From Streptomyces sp. NBC_00510 (GTDB lineage: Bacteria; Actinomycetota; Actinomycetes; Streptomycetales; Streptomycetaceae): a stretch of DNA of 64,000 nt. The notes under the pieces are model-generated. The model saw only the letters and a program-made list of their open reading frames with translations. It made no database searches and was not told the origin of the DNA. This document shows positions 61,139 to 64,000 of the stretch, one piece after another (the stretch's first letter is position 1; each line of letters begins with the position of its first letter). The position numbers were made by a program, and so were the translations under genes. Where the stretch lies: contig CP107851.1 in assembly GCA_036013505.1 (NCBI GenBank), forward strand, positions 7,984,001-8,048,000, written 5' to 3'.

Positions 61139-62059
61139 GTGCTGAAGTTCTCCGACGAAGTGATCATCGCGCTGGAAACCGGTGCCCCGGTCGTCGCCCT
61201 CGAGTCGACGATCATCTCCCACGGCCTGCCCCGTCCCCGCAACCACGAGGTGGCGCTGGAGCTGGAGGCCGCCGTGCGCGAGGCCGGCGCCGTCCCCGCG
61301 ACGATCGCGGTGCTGGACGGCGTGCCGTGCATCGGGCTCGACGGGAAGGGCCTGGAGCGCATCGCCGGCGACGAGGGGATGCGCAAGCTCGGCCACCGCG
61401 ACCTGCCCGTCGCGGTCGCCACCGGCGCCAGCGGCGCCACCACCGTCTCGGCCACCGCCTTCCTCGCCGCCCGCGCCGGGCTGCGCGTCTTCGCGACCGG
61501 CGGACTGGGCGGCGTGCACCGGGGCTGGACCGAGGAGCAGGACGAATCCGCCGACCTGAGGCTGCTCGCGGGCACCCGGATCACCGTCGTGTGCGCCGGG
61601 GTGAAATCGATCCTCGACGTGCCCGCCACCCTGCAGCGCCTGGAGACCCTCGGCGTCACCATCGTGGGTTACGGGACGAGCGAGTTCCCCGGCTTCTACC
61701 TCAGCGGCTCCGGGCAGCCCGTGGACTGGACGGTCGGCACGCCCGGCGAGGCCGCCTGCGTCATGGCCGCCCAGGACGACCTCGACGGGCCGCCGTCCGC
61801 CGTGATCCTCGCCAACCCCGTGCCGGAGCACGAGCAACTCGACCCGGCCCTGCACGACCGCGTGCTGGCGCAGGCGCTGGCGGCCGCCGAACGCGAGGGC
61901 GTCACGGGGCAGGCCGTCACGCCGTTCCTCCTCGGTCATCTCGTCGAGCACACCGGCGGGGCCAGCCTGGAGGCGAACCTCGCCGCCGTGCGCGGCAACG
62001 TCCGACTCGCCGCACAGGTGGCCGTCGCGTGGACGGAACGCGGCGCACATCACATCTGA
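61139..62059 (+). CDS. psuG: Pseudouridine-5'-phosphate glycosidase
   Basis: Enzyme of 306 residues that splits pseudouridine-5'-phosphate into uracil and ribose-5-phosphate in pseudouridine recovery from RNA turnover. Hallmark PsuG segments are VVALESTIISHGLPRPRN, IAVLDGVPCIGLDG, GASGATTVSATAFLAARAG, FATGGLGGVHRGW and VDWTVGTPGEAACVMAAQDDL. The GTG at 61139 is chosen because the family N-terminus, MLKFSDEV-like, starts there; a GTG at 61118 adds seven residues. No PsuK kinase gene is adjacent, although a PfkB-type kinase lies far away at 1221-2273. Confidence 0.92.
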   Translation: MLKFSDEVIIALETGAPVVALESTIISHGLPRPRNHEVALELEAAVREAGAVPATIAVLDGVPCIGLDGKGLERIAGDEGMRKLGHRDLPVAVATGASGATTVSATAFLAARAGLRVFATGGLGGVHRGWTEEQDESADLRLLAGTRITVVCAGVKSILDVPATLQRLETLGVTIVGYGTSEFPGFYLSGSGQPVDWTVGTPGEAACVMAAQDDLDGPPSAVILANPVPEHEQLDPALHDRVLAQALAAAEREGVTGQAVTPFLLGHLVEHTGGASLEANLAAVRGNVRLAAQVAVAWTERGAHHI

Positions 62060-62099
62060 TCGCCCGGCCGGGCCCCGGCGCCCTCGGTACGGTGAGCGG

Positions 62100-62876
62100 G
62101 TGCCGAAAAACGAGAACCTGTTCTCCTCCGCGGCGGCCTGGCGCCGCCGGGCCGCCTCGCGTCTGGTGCACCGCGGCTGGCGGTGGGTCCAGGACGCGGG
62201 TGCCGTCTCCGCCGAGCTCCCCGGCCCGCTGCGCTTCGGCCGGATCGGCGCGGGCACCCGGCTGGCGTTCCCGCAGGGGACGATCTTCGGCGAGCGCTGG
62301 ATCCACCTCGGCGAGTGCTGCATCATCGGCGAACAGGTCACCCTGACGGCCGGGATGATGCCCGGCCTCGACCTCGGCCCCGACCCCGTCGTCCGGCTCG
62401 GCAACGGCGTCGTCCTCGGCCGCGGCAGCCACGTGATCGCCTCCCGGCCGGTCGTGTTCGGCGACGACGTCTACTGCGGGCCGTACGTCTACGTGACGAG
62501 CGACAACCACTCCTACGACGACCCGCACGAGCCCATCGGCCGCCAGTGGCCGCGCTCGGCGCCCGTGGAGATCGGCTCGGGGAGCTGGCTCGGCGCGGGC
62601 GCGGTGGTCCTGCCGGGGGCGCGGATCGGGCGGAACGTCGTCGTCGCGGCGGGGGCGATCGTGCGGGGCGAGGTCCCCGACCACTCGGTGGTGGCGGGCG
62701 CGCCGGCGCGGGTCGTCCGGCGCTGGACACCCGAGCGGGGGTGGGAGCCGCCGCTGCGGACGCCCGCCCCGGTGCCGGTGCCCGCCGGCGCGACCCACCA
62801 GCAGCTGGCCGCGCTCGCGGGGCTCGACCCGGAACTCCTCTCAGGGCTGGAGGAGAAGCTCACCTCCGAGGCCTGA
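62100..62876 (+). CDS. Hexapeptide-repeat acyltransferase (LbH type)
   Basis: Left-handed beta-helix acyltransferase of 258 residues, maltose/xenobiotic acetyltransferase-like. The repeats include IHLGECCIIGEQVTLTAGMM, VVLGRGSHVIASRPVVFGDDVYCGPYVYVTSDNHSYDD (active-site His in DNHSYDD), and ARIGRNVVVAAGAIVRGEVPDHSVVAG. It likely acylates a sugar or glycolipid; acceptor and donor are unknown. The GTG start lies 40 bp after psuG, so co-transcription is possible. Confidence 0.85.
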   Translation: MPKNENLFSSAAAWRRRAASRLVHRGWRWVQDAGAVSAELPGPLRFGRIGAGTRLAFPQGTIFGERWIHLGECCIIGEQVTLTAGMMPGLDLGPDPVVRLGNGVVLGRGSHVIASRPVVFGDDVYCGPYVYVTSDNHSYDDPHEPIGRQWPRSAPVEIGSGSWLGAGAVVLPGARIGRNVVVAAGAIVRGEVPDHSVVAGAPARVVRRWTPERGWEPPLRTPAPVPVPAGATHQQLAALAGLDPELLSGLEEKLTSEA

Positions 62877-62958
62877 CCGGTCCGGGCGTCCGCGGCGTTT
62901 CTTGCCGAACCGGCATGGAACGTTGCCTCCCGCCCGCGGCCGGCGTGATCGTGCGGTC

Positions 62959-64000
62959 ATGGACGACAACAACAGCGAGAACCGCGACGACAACACCGAG
63001 GTACCGGGCGGCGTGTGGGACGTGGTGGTCGTCGGGGGAGGCGCCGCCGGTCTGTCCGGCGCGCTGACCCTGGCACGCGTACGGCGGTCGGTGCTGGTGA
63101 TCGACGCGGGCGAGCCCCGCAACGCCCCGGCCGCCGCGGCACACGGCCTGCTGGGCCGCGACGGCGTCGCCCCGCTGGAACTGCTGCGCAAGGGGCGGGA
63201 GGAGGTCGCCTCCTACGGGGGCCGCGTCGTCAGCGGCCGCGTCACGGACATCCAGCGCGACGGCTGCCGGTTCGTGGTCGTGTGCGGGGACGGGCGGCGG
63301 GTGGCGGCGCGGCGGGTGCTGGTGACCTCCGGCCTGGTCGACGAGCTGCCGGACGTGCCCGGGCTGGCGCAGCGGTGGGGCAGGGACGTGCTGCACTGCG
63401 TGTTCTGCCACGGCTGGGAGGCGCGGGACACCGCGGTCGGGGTCCTCGGGAGCTTCCACCAGGCCCTGCTGTTCCGGCAGTTGTCGCAGGACGTGACGCT
63501 GCTCCTCGCACCCGGCGCCGATCTGACGCCCGATCAGTGGGAACAGCTCGCCGGTCTGGGCGTCGGCGTCGTCGAGGGCGTGGTGACCGGTCTGGAGACC
63601 GACGACGCGGACCGGCTGGCGGGGGTGCGCCTCGGCTCCGGGCACGTGGTGCCGGTCCGCGTGCTCGCGGTCGCCCCGCGCTTCACGGCACGGGCGTCCT
63701 TCCTCGGCGGTCTCGGCCTGACCGTGCGGGAGCATCCGGCGGGCTTCGGGGAGCAACTCGCGGTGGACGCCTCCGGCTTCACTGGCGTCGACGGCGTGTG
63801 GGCCGCGGGGAACGTCAGCGACCTGATGGCGGGCGTCCCTGCTGCCGCGGCGGCCGGGACGACCGCGGCCGCCGCGATCGTCATGGACCTGTTGACGGAC
63901 GACGCCCGTGCGGCGGCCCGGGCCCGCCGGCCCGCCGGCGCCGAGGTGTTCGGCGGGCGGATGGAGGCGGAGGTCACGCGGCGCGTGCTCGGCGCGCGCC
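62959..64000 (+). CDS. Thioredoxin reductase-like NAD(P)/FAD oxidoreductase (3' end outside window)
   Basis: Flavoprotein with 347 complete codons visible and no stop before the right edge. The FAD-binding motif is VVVGGGAAGLSGAL at about 25, and the active-site-type pair CVFC lies in LHCVFCHGWEARD, close to thioredoxin reductase CxxC. The FAD motif near the C-terminal side is GVWAAGNVSDLMAGVPAAAAAG. Members of this class reduce disulfides or oxidise thiols in small molecules (holomycin or gliotoxin type) and may be secondary-metabolism enzymes. A Asp/Asn-rich leader of about 18 residues precedes the fold. Confidence 0.86.
   Translation, partial: MDDNNSENRDDNTEVPGGVWDVVVVGGGAAGLSGALTLARVRRSVLVIDAGEPRNAPAAAAHGLLGRDGVAPLELLRKGREEVASYGGRVVSGRVTDIQRDGCRFVVVCGDGRRVAARRVLVTSGLVDELPDVPGLAQRWGRDVLHCVFCHGWEARDTAVGVLGSFHQALLFRQLSQDVTLLLAPGADLTPDQWEQLAGLGVGVVEGVVTGLETDDADRLAGVRLGSGHVVPVRVLAVAPRFTARASFLGGLGLTVREHPAGFGEQLAVDASGFTGVDGVWAAGNVSDLMAGVPAAAAAGTTAAAAIVMDLLTDDARAAARARRPAGAEVFGGRMEAEVTRRVLGAR

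Overview
The window looks like a chromosome segment of a Streptomyces-type actinobacterium. GC is very high with strong G/C at third codon positions, many starts are GTG or TTG, -10 elements fit TAGRRT, and there are DasR-like operators before a chitinase, a divergent third-type EF-Tu, many secreted proteins with Ser/Pro/Thr linkers and several two-component systems. No tRNA, rRNA, CRISPR array, insertion sequence or integrase was recognised. Both ends cut through genes.

1-13.2 kb, glycan use: a Tat-type lipoprotein sugar-binding protein (cut by the left edge) and a PfkB sugar kinase are divergent from a DeoR-type regulator, a GH4 enzyme, a GH38 alpha-mannosidase and a GH2 beta-galactosidase. 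The regulator and GH4 genes overlap by ATGA. An inverted TTGAC/GTCAA repeat sits in the divergent promoter. A GH18 chitinase with two DasR-like boxes and a convergent secreted CAP protein follow.

13.2-25.5 kb: cobF, a drug-type MFS pump, a broken DUF1963 fragment and a DUF3800 gene. Then comes a two-gene RNA-end repair cassette: an RNA ligase fused to a polynucleotide-kinase-like P-loop domain, and a 948-residue fusion of an MJ1316/DUF504 domain, an EEP nuclease/phosphatase, a 2H phosphoesterase and a poly(A)-polymerase-like nucleotidyltransferase. The 3' end of the second gene is partly duplicated downstream. An O-methyltransferase and a membrane acyltransferase follow.

25.5-38.5 kb: a DUF4259 protein, a NarL-type two-component system next to a KhtTU-like cation/proton antiporter, a second CAP protein, an OmpR-type system, a flavin reductase, an aldo/keto reductase divergent from a TetR regulator with a clear double palindrome between them, a second NarL-type system, and a lipoprotein NodB deacetylase with an altered metal motif.

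38.5-45.9 kb: a TVP38 membrane protein, an AlkD-type DNA glycosylase coupled to a methyltransferase, the divergent EF-Tu, a spermidine-synthase-like protein, an MFS transporter, a proline-rich membrane protein and a DUF4442 thioesterase-like protein.

45.9-59.7 kb, conflict region: a 1348-residue secreted LamG/FG-GAP protein is divergent from a ~2820-residue secreted RHS toxin that carries a bulb-type lectin domain, a ricin-B-like domain, an RHS core, a Hint domain and a C-terminal HNH/EndoVII-like toxin. A SUKH immunity gene, a 59-codon gene and a small membrane protein gene follow, in DNA that is partly far lower in GC. A strong terminator separates toxin from immunity gene.

59.8-64 kb: a DedA protein, a gamma-carbonic-anhydrase-like protein, pseudouridine-5'-phosphate glycosidase, a hexapeptide acyltransferase and a thioredoxin-reductase-like flavoprotein cut by the right edge.
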